From contig CAYQOG010000003.1 of the NCBI GenBank assembly GCA_964419095.1, positions 1 through 48,196 of the forward strand: a DNA stretch of 48,196 nucleotides, read 5' to 3'. This document shows, piece by piece, positions 24,140 to 33,103 of this stretch; the first letter of the stretch is position 1, and the number at the start of each line of letters is the position of its first letter. Source of the DNA: JAKAVK01 sp964419095. Its GTDB lineage: Archaea > Micrarchaeota > Micrarchaeia > Micrarchaeales > CABMGC01. A model generated the notes under the pieces. That model was not told where the DNA came from, did not search any database, and was given only the letters and a program-made list of their open reading frames with translations. The position numbers were made by a program, and so were the translations under genes.

Positions 24140-24223
24140 GTGCCCCTTGTCTCTAACCATACGATACTCATATGGACTTTGGATGTGCTTATGTGCCTCG
24201 GAGAATGCGGACGCTTTAAAGTC

Positions 24224-24295
24224 AGCCCCAGAAGGGAATCGAACCCTCGACTTCTAGTTTACAAAACTAGCGCTCTACCACTGAGCTACTGGGGC
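24224..24295 (-). tRNA. tRNA-Thr (TGT)
   Basis: Minus-strand cloverleaf: acceptor GCCCCAG/CTGGGGC, D-arm GCTC..GAGC, anticodon stem CTAGT/ACTAG with loop TTTGTAA (anticodon TGT), T-arm GAGGG-TTCGATT-CCCTT, discriminator T as usual for archaeal tRNA-Thr. No intron. A TATA box (CTTTATATTGG, minus strand, about 24331-24341) lies about 40 nt upstream. Confidence 0.95.
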
Positions 24296-24418
24296 GCCGT
24301 GGCCGCTTCTATTCATTCTGCTGCCACCAATATAAAGATTTCATCGTGCTCCTGAACGGTTCGGAGTAAAGCTATATAAGAGATTGCCGCCTTATTACTC
24401 TCGTATAGTGGGAACGCA

Positions 24419-25171
24419 ATGGCGGCATTAGTAGACGCGCGCAGGAAACCTTTTGAAGTAAGGGCAGGTATGGGCGGCGCTGCTGGGAATGGCTTGGGAT
24501 CAGCGCAGGCCCAAGCGTGCACAGCTTCGGAGACGCTGGCTATGTGGAATAGATATTACGATGGGAGGTACTACCCGTTCGGCCATGCGTATGAGTATGC
24601 AATAGGAACGGAGCTTTCCCTCTTGCGAAGGGCGCAGAGGCGCCGGTATCCCGATTACGATGCATTGGGCAGCGCGATCAGGAGGAGCGGGTGGCTCATG
24701 TGGCAGATTGCGGGAGGCCTTTACGACAGGCGTAGGGTTGATGACGGCGAAGTTGGACAGTTCGCCAGAGCCGTAGGGACAGACATCAAGACGCTGAGGC
24801 GAATAGGCGTGGAGGCGGTGGAGAGGGGTGCGCCGCTGAGGATACTTCCGGACGAGGGGCTTGCGATGCTTGTCACGGCCACGAACAAGGATGCAGAACT
24901 GCATCCGGAGAGGTATGTGGAGAGCGAGGCGGTTGGAGCGGGAGTCCGGCATATAAGGGAGGCCGTCTGGATGAGAAGAAAGCAGCTGGCAAAGCGCAGC
25001 GATACTCCAAGGGAATTCATAGCTGCGCTGGAGCATGGCCGCGTGCCGGCAGAGCTGATGCGCTCCCCATTCATATTAAACCTCCTGGATGTGCTGAGGG
25101 TGGACATGGACGGCATCAGAGCCATAGGCTCGCTGGTTATTGAGAGCAGGGGATCAGGAGGTGCAGTCTGA
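24419..25171 (+). CDS. Unknown protein with XRE-like helix-turn-helix
   Basis: 250 residues, no overall family recognised. A Gly/Ala-rich N-terminus leads to an aromatic helical segment (WNRYYDGRYYPFGHAYEYAI), then a region around residues 95-140 that could be a first helix-turn-helix. The C-terminal part has an XRE-like pattern (RRKQLAKRSDTPREFIAALE, then HGR and LLDVLRVD; about 180-225). A TATA box (CTATATAAG, 24371-24379) lies 40 nt before ATG. The next gene overlaps by ATGA-type coupling, so the pair forms one unit. Confidence 0.65.
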   Translation: MAALVDARRKPFEVRAGMGGAAGNGLGSAQAQACTASETLAMWNRYYDGRYYPFGHAYEYAIGTELSLLRRAQRRRYPDYDALGSAIRRSGWLMWQIAGGLYDRRRVDDGEVGQFARAVGTDIKTLRRIGVEAVERGAPLRILPDEGLAMLVTATNKDAELHPERYVESEAVGAGVRHIREAVWMRRKQLAKRSDTPREFIAALEHGRVPAELMRSPFILNLLDVLRVDMDGIRAIGSLVIESRGSGGAV

Positions 25172-25557
25172 TGATAAAACGGGTACGCGGCGACGCAATA
25201 TACAAGCCCTCAAAGGAGATGCCTGGCGAGACGTTCACGAAGCTCTATCTCTCATTGCGCGGAAACGGGCAGCTTGCGCACGCCATGGCCACCTCGAACG
25301 AGCTTGCGATGCTGAAACGAGTAGGCAACGCTACAAAAGGCACGACAGTGGCCCATTTGGTGGCTGCCACTGATGCAGGAGCGCAGGCATTAGTTGCAAG
25401 GACAGCATGGGATCCTGAAACAATGAAAGGTATATTTGACCTCAGGAACGATAACGGAGTGACTGTCAGGGACGTTGTCGAGGCAAGGCTTTACGGTGCG
25501 CCGATACAAACCAGGAGTGCAGTAGACCAGGAGATGGCGGAGAGCCTAAGGTCCTGA
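25171..25557 (+). CDS. Unknown protein with ankyrin-like repeats, coupled to the XRE gene
   Basis: 128 residues. The ATG shares one base with the TGA of the preceding gene, so translation is coupled. Two segments, TKGTTVAHLVAATDAGAQAL and NDNGVTVRDVVEARLYGAP, have the G.T..H.AA / G.T..D.. rhythm of ankyrin-type helical repeats, suggesting a protein-binding role. No catalytic motif is visible. Whether the pair is a regulator plus partner or a toxin-antitoxin-like unit cannot be told from sequence. Confidence 0.6.
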   Translation: MIKRVRGDAIYKPSKEMPGETFTKLYLSLRGNGQLAHAMATSNELAMLKRVGNATKGTTVAHLVAATDAGAQALVARTAWDPETMKGIFDLRNDNGVTVRDVVEARLYGAPIQTRSAVDQEMAESLRS

Positions 25558-25635
25558 TTTCTGCCGGCATGGAAGGTCATAGCGCGGAGCATACTGGTTT
25601 TTAATTGTTTAATTCCCATTAGCCTAGGGATCGCT

Positions 25636-27300
25636 ATGCCTGTGGGCAAACTTCATATCCTGGCTTCGCTAATCTTTGCAACTCTATTCTTTTCGCTGGC
25701 AAACGCCCAGCTCACGGTAACAGTCTCTTCGCAGAGGGCCGTCATGGATGCGGGCCAGAACAGCATGGTAACCGCCAACGTGGCAGGAGGAAACGGCGCA
25801 TACACATGTCTGTGGACCTGGCATCCGCTCAACAGGCCCTCGCAGATATCCTCATTCGGCGGCCAGTCATGCGTAACTACATTCTTCGGGAACGGCTCCG
25901 ACCTTGCCTCTCCAGACGTAATTGTAGCGAATGCCAATGATGTGCTCGGGGACACAGGCAGCGGGAGCGTGAACATTGCAGTGAAGACTGCGCTCTCAAT
26001 ATCGATCACTGCGTCTGCAAATGCGATATACGCAGGAAACGGCATATCAATTTCCAATGACACGACGAACAGCACATTCGGAGTTCCCAGCGGCTCGCCC
26101 GCTTATACATTTTCTTATATAATTCCTGCCAATGTGATAGAGAATGGAAACGGGTTCACATTCCCGAATGCGGGCACGTACAGGATAATAGAAGTGGTTG
26201 AGGATTCCAACGGCGCATTTGCCAATGCAAGCGTTACCATAACAGCGCTGCCGGTGCCGGTCCCGGTCTTCGTAAGCATCTCAACGCCCTCTTCATTGCT
26301 CGAGCTTGGGCAGAGCGAACAGGTGTCTGCAGCGCCAACGGCGGGAGTGCCGCCATACACATTCTCTTGGTTCGTAAACAGCGTTCAGGTAGCATCGGGG
26401 TCCTCAAACACCCTTGCATTCATTCCAGACTCAGCAGGCACATACAGCATATACTCTGAGGTATTCGACTCGGCCGGTGATACAAGCAACTCGCAGGCGC
26501 TGACGATAAACGTCATAGGGGGACCGTCGGTCTCGCTGCACGCAACCCCATCGCTCATCAGCGCAGGGCAAAGTGTGAAGCTGGGCAATACAACCATAGG
26601 AGGCATGGCTCCTTACACTTATGCATACGCTTTCAGCAGCCAGGCGGGAGTCGTGCAGAATGGCAACAACATTGTAACGTTCAACACTCCGGGAAACTAC
26701 ATTGTCACGCTCACAGCGCAGGATTCGCTGGGCGGGAAGGCAAGCTCCAATGCGCTTGTAACAGTGACTCCCGTACTCGCCGTAACGCTAAGCGCTAACA
26801 CAAACCAGATAAATGCAGGTCAGTCCGTTGGATTCACCAATTCAACCACGGGGGGCACAGGATCGGAGCAGTATTCCTATTCGGTCTCGCCGAACAACGG
26901 GTTCAATGAGAACGGCAACTCGTTCACGTTCAACGCTCCCGGCAATTACATAGTGACACTGACTGTGAATGACATATCAGGCGAGGTTGCCTCTTCAAAT
27001 TCGCCCATAACGGTGTTCTCCAAGAACTCGACCAAGTGCGGGGGCGATGGCCATGTAAGTAATGAGGACTCGTATGGCCAGTCATACCAGGGCCACGGGG
27101 ACGAGAGCAGCCATCAGGGCTACCGGCAGGGTTATGGTTCCGGTTACAACTCCTGGGGCGACACGAACCATGATGGCCAGATGGGAGACCATGGCGACTC
27201 GAACGGGTCATGCACGGATCATGAGCATGGCGATGATGACTCTGGTCACGGCGACGATAATGGCATGAACTATGGCCAGTCAAATCAGCAGTACAGATAA
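25636..27300 (+). CDS. Secreted protein with repeated PKD/Ig-like domains and His/Asp-rich tail
   Basis: 554 residues. A signal peptide (cleavage probably after FSLANA) is followed by about five beta-sandwich repeats, each with the pattern V..S...I.AGQS....TT.GG..PYTY and ending F.TPGNYIVTLT..DS.G. The last 85 residues change completely: a His/Asp/Gly/Gln/Tyr-rich low-complexity tail (GQSYQGHGDESSHQGYRQGY, HDGQMGDHGDSNG, DHEHGDDDSGHGDDNG). There is no C-terminal membrane anchor, so it may be secreted or held by pili; the pilin gene follows directly. Metal binding by the tail is inferred. Confidence 0.8.
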   Translation: MPVGKLHILASLIFATLFFSLANAQLTVTVSSQRAVMDAGQNSMVTANVAGGNGAYTCLWTWHPLNRPSQISSFGGQSCVTTFFGNGSDLASPDVIVANANDVLGDTGSGSVNIAVKTALSISITASANAIYAGNGISISNDTTNSTFGVPSGSPAYTFSYIIPANVIENGNGFTFPNAGTYRIIEVVEDSNGAFANASVTITALPVPVPVFVSISTPSSLLELGQSEQVSAAPTAGVPPYTFSWFVNSVQVASGSSNTLAFIPDSAGTYSIYSEVFDSAGDTSNSQALTINVIGGPSVSLHATPSLISAGQSVKLGNTTIGGMAPYTYAYAFSSQAGVVQNGNNIVTFNTPGNYIVTLTAQDSLGGKASSNALVTVTPVLAVTLSANTNQINAGQSVGFTNSTTGGTGSEQYSYSVSPNNGFNENGNSFTFNAPGNYIVTLTVNDISGEVASSNSPITVFSKNSTKCGGDGHVSNEDSYGQSYQGHGDESSHQGYRQGYGSGYNSWGDTNHDGQMGDHGDSNGSCTDHEHGDDDSGHGDDNGMNYGQSNQQYR

Positions 27301-27359
27301 CCGGCCAGGTAGAAGGGACATGCAGCCTCTCCTTAAGCGGCAGGCAGGCCGGCCAGGTA
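27301..27359 (+). repeat. 11-bp direct repeat flanking the pilin leader
   Basis: CCGGCCAGGTA occurs at 27301-27311, right after the adhesin stop, and again at 27349-27359, ending on the first base of the pilin ATG. The 48-bp period may reflect a small duplication or a paired regulatory site. Confidence 0.4.
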
Positions 27360-27925
27360 TGCACATGGCCTCAAAACTCCAATCGGCAATGGAGTACCTG
27401 ATGACCTACGGCTGGGCAATACTGATAATAGCAATAGTGCTTGGCGTGCTCTATTATCTGGGCGTTTTTTCTCCCCAGGTCATAAACGGATGCGTTGCCC
27501 AGCCGGATTACCTCTGCCAGCAGCTGGTCTTCAACGCCAATGTCGCAAACCTCTACGGCGATCCGAGCGTGAGCGTGAATCTGGGAGTAGCATCGACGCA
27601 GCCGTGGTCCAACGTATACTTCACCATAGTGCCGGAGGGGCAGCAGATAACGGATACGACTCTGGCCGACGAGGCGAACGCGAATGACATATTCTATTGG
27701 GGGCAGCTATACGGGCAGTATTATTTCACCCCTTCCCTTGCCCAGGGGCAGATTGCCACCGCGAAGATGTACATAAGCACTAATTATCCAGGCATAAGCA
27801 GTACGACGCCGATCCTTGGCACAAAGCTGGTAGGCAGCATATGGGCCATGTATACGACAGCGAGCACAACGAACGCGCTTGTGCAGGTTGCCGTGTTCAG
27901 CACCGTAGCCACAAGAAACAACTGA
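27359..27925 (+). CDS. Type IV pilin-like protein with class III signal sequence
   Basis: 188 residues. The N-terminus MHMASKLQSAMEYLMTYGWA has the QxSxEY archaeal class III signal followed by a hydrophobic assembly helix (WAILIIAIVLGVLYYLGVF). An EppA/PibD-type peptidase would cleave just before Gln. The rest is a beta-rich head with few charges. The frame is open 87 nt further upstream inside the previous gene, but the signal architecture places the start at ATG 27359 or 27365. Likely an adhesion pilus or surface filament subunit. Confidence 0.85.
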   Translation: MHMASKLQSAMEYLMTYGWAILIIAIVLGVLYYLGVFSPQVINGCVAQPDYLCQQLVFNANVANLYGDPSVSVNLGVASTQPWSNVYFTIVPEGQQITDTTLADEANANDIFYWGQLYGQYYFTPSLAQGQIATAKMYISTNYPGISSTTPILGTKLVGSIWAMYTTASTTNALVQVAVFSTVATRNN

Positions 27926-27929
27926 GCGG

Positions 27930-28559
27930 TCACAGCATGCCTGTTCGCGAGGCTGGCGAAGCCGAAACCAGCCCGTTCTTTATGACCGCGTATTGGGCAG
28001 GTATCTCGGCTGCTGTAGGAACCCTCTCGACTCCGCGCCGTATCAGGGAGACCAGCGTGTCCATCAGCATAGGCTTGTACCCTGTAAGCTCCACGCTCAC
28101 GTTTATCGTCCTGCTGCGCGGGTTGAAGAAGGGATATGTCTCCATGTCCTTGTTGTGCATATGCCCGTGTATCATCCATGTGTTCCCATCAAGGCCTGCC
28201 GGCCTGTGCTCAGGGTTGTGCACAACATGGAATTTGATCCCCTGATGAGTGAATGTGGCGCTCTCCACTGAGCCAGGCACGCCTATGTCGCGGTTGCCCC
28301 TGACGAAGGTTATCTGCCCGTTCAATTGCCCAAGCCAGTAGCTGGCAGGCCTGAAGCCCTTTCCAGGAGTCATGTCCCCCACAAAGTATACAGTATCCCA
28401 AGGCTGCACAACGGAATTCCAGTTTATCCTCATTGCGCTGTTCATCTGCGAGACCTCCTCGAACGGCCTCGCGCATCGCTTCATGATATTCACATGGTCG
28501 AAATGCGTATCGCTGACGAAGAATATCCTGCTGATGCCCACCTGCCTTATTTCTGGCAT
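27930..28559 (-). CDS. Calcineurin-like metallophosphoesterase
   Basis: 209 residues with the two-metal phosphoesterase motifs in order: SDTHFDH (D17, H19), GDM (D62), GNRD (N89, D91), HNPEH and HGHMHN. The size and the DTHFDHxNI start resemble small YfcE/MJ0936-like and phage-type phosphoesterases. Substrate unknown. ATG 28559 is preferred to 28568; a TATA-like GTTTAAATAG lies upstream. It converges on the pilin gene with a 4-nt gap. Confidence 0.88.
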   Translation of the reverse strand: MPEIRQVGISRIFFVSDTHFDHVNIMKRCARPFEEVSQMNSAMRINWNSVVQPWDTVYFVGDMTPGKGFRPASYWLGQLNGQITFVRGNRDIGVPGSVESATFTHQGIKFHVVHNPEHRPAGLDGNTWMIHGHMHNKDMETYPFFNPRSRTINVSVELTGYKPMLMDTLVSLIRRGVERVPTAAEIPAQYAVIKNGLVSASPASRTGML

Positions 28560-28607
28560 GCAAAACAATCCTCTTTCCCTCTATTTAAACAAATTGTCTA
28601 AAATCAG

Positions 28608-28684
28608 TTGCTCCCAACGGGATTTGAACCCGTGTCGCAGGCGTGAGAGGCCTGCGTCCTTGACCGGACTAGACGATAGGAGCA
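28608..28684 (-). tRNA. tRNA-Glu (CTC)
   Basis: Minus strand: acceptor TGCTCCT/GGGAGCA (last pair T-G), D-arm GTC..GAC, anticodon stem CAGGC/GCCTG with loop CTCTCAC (anticodon CTC), T-arm ACGGG-TTCAAAT-CCCGT, discriminator A. No intron. It separates the surface-protein region from the core genes to the right. Confidence 0.93.
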
Positions 28685-28751
28685 TTAGCAGTACCTTGTT
28701 ATTTGAGAATACATTAATATATCTCTTTTGCCCTGTTTAACTGCTGGTCTC

Positions 28752-29984
28752 ATGCTCATCGACAAGTACAATCCTTTTACGCTCAATGCGCTAATTGGCA
28801 ATGGCCTGGCAATCGATAAGCTGAACCAGTTCGGACTTGACGCCTTAGCGGGGAAACATACCCGCGCAATAATGATCTGCGGGCCTTCAGGTACGGGAAA
28901 GACCACTGCTGCAAGGGCGATAGCCTATACAAATGGGTTCGAAGTGCTGGAGCTCAACTCCAGCGATTACAGGGACGCTGAAACGATGGAGAAAAAGGTC
29001 CTCCCTGCCTCTATGACCCGCGGATTGTTCAACAAGAAAGTGCTGATACTATTTGATGAGATAGACGAACTTTCCGCAAAGTTCGACGCAGGCGCCGAGC
29101 GCGTGATACTCCAGCTTATCAACAAATCAAAGCAGCCTGTCGTATTCACTGCGAATGATTACTGGGACAGGAAGATCGCCTTCCTAAGGAATCACGTGGA
29201 AAAGATAGACTTCAAGCGCGCAGGTAAGACGGAGGTGCTCGATCATCTGAAGAGGATACAGGAGAAGGAAGGCAAGTCCGTAAGCAGCGAGATACTGGAA
29301 GAGATAGTCAAGAGGAGCAACGGCGATATAAGGGGAGCGCTCAATGACCTTGAGATGATGTTTGGCGCAAAGCCGGAATTGATAGAATCGCTCTCAATTA
29401 GGGACAGGAAGATGGAGATATTCTCCGTTCTTGACAAGATATTCCTCTCAGGAAACTTCGAGAGGGCCAGGCATGCGGCCGCAAGCAGCGACGTAGATAT
29501 GAGCATGCTGATAAACTGGGTCGACGAGAACATACCTGTAAGATATTTGTCCAAGGGAGGGAGGAAGAATTCCTACCAATACCTCTCAAAGGCGAGCGCA
29601 TTCTACGAGAACGCCTCGCGCTCCAATTACTATGGATACATGAGGTATTCTTCGGTGCTCCTTTCCGCAGGGGTGGCAGTCGCAAGCACCGGGGATGTGA
29701 GCATGATCAACAGGTATGCGTTCCCCGCAAACATACAGTATCTCAGCAAGGTGAAGAAGGGCAAGGAGGCCTTGAACAAGATAGCCATGAAGCTGGCCAA
29801 GACGGTCCATGCGAACAGGAAGGACATAATCAAGGGAAGCCTCCCGGTAATCTACGCCATGATGGAACAGGCGCGGAAGGAGATAGGCGACGAGGCAGTG
29901 GCAGACTTCATGGCAAGGACCTATGATTTTGACGAGAAGGACCTGGAGGCCATTGCAGAGCACTACAGGTTCACGCAGAGCTGA
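28752..29984 (+). CDS. rfcL: Replication factor C large subunit
   Basis: AAA+ clamp-loader subunit that helps load PCNA, 410 residues. Walker A CGPSGTGKTT (43-52), Walker B ILFDEIDEL (99-107), sensor 1 TAND, and the family opening MLIDKYNPFTLNALIGN. The C-terminal half is the RFC-L helical region; no clear PCNA-binding PIP box is seen at the very end. ATG 28752 is chosen over 28728 because TTAATATATC (about 28712-28721) is a TATA box. Its last 14 nt overlap the convergent pheT. Confidence 0.93.
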   Translation: MLIDKYNPFTLNALIGNGLAIDKLNQFGLDALAGKHTRAIMICGPSGTGKTTAARAIAYTNGFEVLELNSSDYRDAETMEKKVLPASMTRGLFNKKVLILFDEIDELSAKFDAGAERVILQLINKSKQPVVFTANDYWDRKIAFLRNHVEKIDFKRAGKTEVLDHLKRIQEKEGKSVSSEILEEIVKRSNGDIRGALNDLEMMFGAKPELIESLSIRDRKMEIFSVLDKIFLSGNFERARHAAASSDVDMSMLINWVDENIPVRYLSKGGRKNSYQYLSKASAFYENASRSNYYGYMRYSSVLLSAGVAVASTGDVSMINRYAFPANIQYLSKVKKGKEALNKIAMKLAKTVHANRKDIIKGSLPVIYAMMEQARKEIGDEAVADFMARTYDFDEKDLEAIAEHYRFTQS

Positions 29985-31611
29985 TTTCAAGCTCCATTGC
30001 GACAGTAGGCTCCTCTATGCCGAATGAATTGAGCACTTCAGGGTGCACCTCGCCGAAGAATCCGATTTCCTTTCCGTTGAGAGTTACCTTTGCGCATCTG
30101 CCTTCAATGAAACTTCTGTGGTAATGCGCCTCTACCTTGCACTGAATGCGCATCCTATCCGCAAGGGATTCGAATATCGATTTTATTGAATTGAAGTTCG
30201 CCTTCGGATTCGTTGAGACAGCGGCAAGGTGGTGCGATTCCTTTGGTTTCTTTGACTTCAGGGTGAATGCCATGTCCAGTTCGAAGGCATTGAGCGGCGT
30301 CTTCTCGTTCAATGAGAGCGCTATGTCCTTTAGCAGCGATGGAATGAGCCATGTCCTCATTATGGTTATTGACTCGGATTTAGGATTTCTTATCTTCACG
30401 GCTGACTTGTCATTCTCAAGCCTCATGTCCGAGAAATTTGTCTTTTCGTTTGTAAGGTATGAGTTCATCAGCTGGTTGAATCCCAGGCCTATCATAATCT
30501 CCGACACTTTTGACCTGTATATCGTCTCGCTGTCAAGCGTACCGGTCTGCGTTGCCTTTATTGCGACCGGCTGTATGTAATCGTATCCGTATGCTATCGC
30601 GATGTCCTCGACTATGTCCTGCTCGTTGATCACGTCAAGCCTGTATGCAGGAACGATGAATCGGATCTTTTTGCCCAAGATCGCAGCCTCGTAGCCCATC
30701 TTTGCTGCCAAAGAAGCGACATTGTTGCTTCCTATTGCGACCCCTATCTCGCTCTCTATAAGTTTTGTAGGAGTCTGGATCTCGTGCTCGGCCATGACCG
30801 GCGTGCGCACTCCCTTTTCAGGATAGTTTATCTGCACGACCTTCACATCCCCGCCCATGTCGATGAAAATCGACGCGAGCATGTCGGCAGTCTTGTTTAT
30901 CATGTATTCCGACGGTCCGGTTACATCGACCAGGACATTCTTTGTTGAGACGCTTACCTTGGTGCGCTCTGAATTGAGCACAGGTATCAGCGCGAGGGTT
31001 CCCTGCGAATCCTTCAATGCAGGGTAGACTCTTCCTTTGCCCGACGGTATTGTGCCGGAGTACTTGATTCCTTTCTCTGTGCTTTTCAACACTTCTTCGT
31101 ATGTCATCTCCGTCTTTGAGTTGAGCGGCAGGTATGACTCATTTGCATATGCGTCGTAATAGAGCGGTGCCTTTATCGCATCGAGGTTGTGCATGCCAAT
31201 TGCAATCTTCTTCCTTGCCCTTCCATACGTCTCGGTGAATTTGTCCATCGAACTGAGAAGTTCGGTAAGCGACTCATTAGTGAAATGCATTCCAAGTACT
31301 ACGAATGACGCTATGCATTGCCTAACTTTCCTTGCATCCTTCCCTACATTTATCTCGAGCATCGGCTCGGGGTCCTTTACGCTGTAATGGTATCTCTTGA
31401 TCTTGTGCGAGTAGAGCGACACGGCCCTTGCAAACCCTGCAGCGCTTACGAGATCCGGTCGGTTTGAGGTTATCTCGACGCTTATCTCATCCTTGTCGAC
31501 CTTCTCAACGTTGATTCCGAACTTGCCTATCTCATCGACAAGCTTGTCCTCATCGACGTCTCCCCCCAGAAGGTGCATCAGGTATTTCTTGTTGAACGTA
31601 ACCATTGGCAT
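29971..31611 (-). CDS. pheT: Phenylalanyl-tRNA synthetase beta subunit
   Basis: 546 residues, archaeal/eukaryotic type. The opening MPMVTFNKKYLMHLLGG, B1 to B5 domain features (TSNRPDLVSAAGFARAVSLY, DVTGPSEYMINK), B5-type EIQTPTKLIESEIGV, YRLDVINEQDIVEDIAIAYG and the C-terminal GFFGEVHPEVLNSFGIEEP all fit PheT. It forms the alpha2-beta2 enzyme with PheS and carries editing activity. It starts 4 nt after the pheS stop. Confidence 0.96.
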   Translation of the reverse strand: MPMVTFNKKYLMHLLGGDVDEDKLVDEIGKFGINVEKVDKDEISVEITSNRPDLVSAAGFARAVSLYSHKIKRYHYSVKDPEPMLEINVGKDARKVRQCIASFVVLGMHFTNESLTELLSSMDKFTETYGRARKKIAIGMHNLDAIKAPLYYDAYANESYLPLNSKTEMTYEEVLKSTEKGIKYSGTIPSGKGRVYPALKDSQGTLALIPVLNSERTKVSVSTKNVLVDVTGPSEYMINKTADMLASIFIDMGGDVKVVQINYPEKGVRTPVMAEHEIQTPTKLIESEIGVAIGSNNVASLAAKMGYEAAILGKKIRFIVPAYRLDVINEQDIVEDIAIAYGYDYIQPVAIKATQTGTLDSETIYRSKVSEIMIGLGFNQLMNSYLTNEKTNFSDMRLENDKSAVKIRNPKSESITIMRTWLIPSLLKDIALSLNEKTPLNAFELDMAFTLKSKKPKESHHLAAVSTNPKANFNSIKSIFESLADRMRIQCKVEAHYHRSFIEGRCAKVTLNGKEIGFFGEVHPEVLNSFGIEEPTVAMELEISSA

Positions 31612-31615
31612 AGAA

Positions 31616-33094
31616 TCACATCATCTTCCTGTTCCTCAGCCATCCGAGCCCGTTGTTGTAGAGCTCTGTGATGCTGTTTACGTTGCCATTAGGTCGGATC
31701 ATCATGAGCCTCTCCACGGATACGCCCCATGCAAGGACGGAGAGGTCCTTTCTCTTCATTCCTGTTATCTCCCTCCTCAGGATGCCTGCGCCGCCTATCT
31801 CTATCCACTCATTTCGCTCCTTTGAGAAGACGTATATCTCAACGCCCGGTTCCACGAAAGGGAAGTATGCGGGCTTGAATTTTATCTCGCTTCCTATCCA
31901 CGCGTATAGCCTTATGAGTATGTCGAAGAGATTCGCAAAGGTGAGGTTCTTCCCTATCACAGCTCCGTCAGTCTGCTGGAAGTCGGCAAGGTGCCTGTAG
32001 TCCACGTTCTCGTTCCTGAAGACGCGGCCGAGGGAGAAGAGCTTTATCGGGAACTCGTATTTCTTGCTGGTGAGGTTTGAGAGCATCTCGTAGAGATATC
32101 TCACGGAAACGCTGGTCATGTGGGTTCGCAGCACAGGTTCCATTGCTGTATCTATGTCCCACTTGTAGTGCCATCCCTGCGTATGGGCTTTCTTCACCTT
32201 GTTTATGTATTCCTTGCTCTTGATCTCCTGGGCCTCCACATCTTCCAGGTAAAAAGTATCCTGGGTATCGCGCGCGGGATGGTCCTGCGGCTGGAAGAGC
32301 GAATCGAAGACCCAGAAGGCAGAGTCGATGACAGGTCCCGATACTTCCGTGAATCCGTTTGAAGTATACGCGCGCCTTATGTCATCAATATTTTGCGCCA
32401 GCGGATGTTTCATTGCCGGAATTGCTTTCTCCACAGGCACATTGACATCGTAGCCCTTGAACTTGACGCCGTTCCAAGCCTTTCCTGCTATTGCGCTCTT
32501 GGTCAGTGCGCCAATCCCTTCATCTTCAACATCAGTCTTTGCCATTGCGCCCTTCTGCGTTATGCTTATCCTTGCCACTGAGCTCTTCTTCTTGGTCTCT
32601 ATAAGACCGCGCTTTGCGAGTTCTGCGAGTTCTGCGGCGCTGGATCTCGTAAGCGATGGATATGAATGAGAATCCTTTGCAAGTTCCTTGAGGACTTTCT
32701 CTTCGGGAAGACCTTTTTCGAATACGTGGACGCCCTTCTCTGCAAGAAGCACCTTGCCGTCCTGTATTACTATGAGTCCTTTCTGCTTTGCCCATTGGAG
32801 GCCTATGCGCTCTTCATCGCTCTTGAGTGATCTTATTTCAACAGTACCTTCCTTCAGCCTTGCAAGTAGCCTTGCTTCAGGAAGCGCGCTTACCGAATAC
32901 TCCTTTCCCTCCTTTGTCAGTGAGACTTCTGTGGAGTCTTCCCGCTGAAGTTCAACGTATCCGTTCTGGCTCAGGCTTTCAAGAGTCCAGAGCGCTTCGT
33001 CACGCCCGAGCCCTGATTTTGCAAGGAGGTCTGAAAAACCCATCGGCTTGCCTCCCCTCAACGCATCAAGCACTAATCTTTCGTATCTGTGCAA
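31616..33094 (-). CDS. pheS: Phenylalanyl-tRNA synthetase alpha subunit
   Basis: Class II synthetase catalytic subunit, 492 residues. An N-terminal winged-helix region (about 1-200) precedes the catalytic domain with HPARDTQDTFYLED, RTHMTSVSVRYLYEM, FSLGRVFRNENVDYRHLADF and the final GWGVSVERLMMI-like motif 3 (AWGVSVERLMMI). A GTG at 33100 is in frame but overlaps the GGTG ribosome binding site; TTG 33094 lies 5 nt after it and is preferred. It is 9 nt behind the preceding membrane-protein stop, so the three genes form one transcript. Confidence 0.95.
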   Translation of the reverse strand: MHRYERLVLDALRGGKPMGFSDLLAKSGLGRDEALWTLESLSQNGYVELQREDSTEVSLTKEGKEYSVSALPEARLLARLKEGTVEIRSLKSDEERIGLQWAKQKGLIVIQDGKVLLAEKGVHVFEKGLPEEKVLKELAKDSHSYPSLTRSSAAELAELAKRGLIETKKKSSVARISITQKGAMAKTDVEDEGIGALTKSAIAGKAWNGVKFKGYDVNVPVEKAIPAMKHPLAQNIDDIRRAYTSNGFTEVSGPVIDSAFWVFDSLFQPQDHPARDTQDTFYLEDVEAQEIKSKEYINKVKKAHTQGWHYKWDIDTAMEPVLRTHMTSVSVRYLYEMLSNLTSKKYEFPIKLFSLGRVFRNENVDYRHLADFQQTDGAVIGKNLTFANLFDILIRLYAWIGSEIKFKPAYFPFVEPGVEIYVFSKERNEWIEIGGAGILRREITGMKRKDLSVLAWGVSVERLMMIRPNGNVNSITELYNNGLGWLRNRKMM

Positions 33095-33103
33095 AACCAC
33101 ACC

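Noticed and set aside
24053..24355. 100-residue plus-strand frame over tRNA-Thr (contains ESNPRLLVYKTSALPLSYWG)
   Set aside because: This peptide is the well-known false translation of the antisense strand of a tRNA gene.
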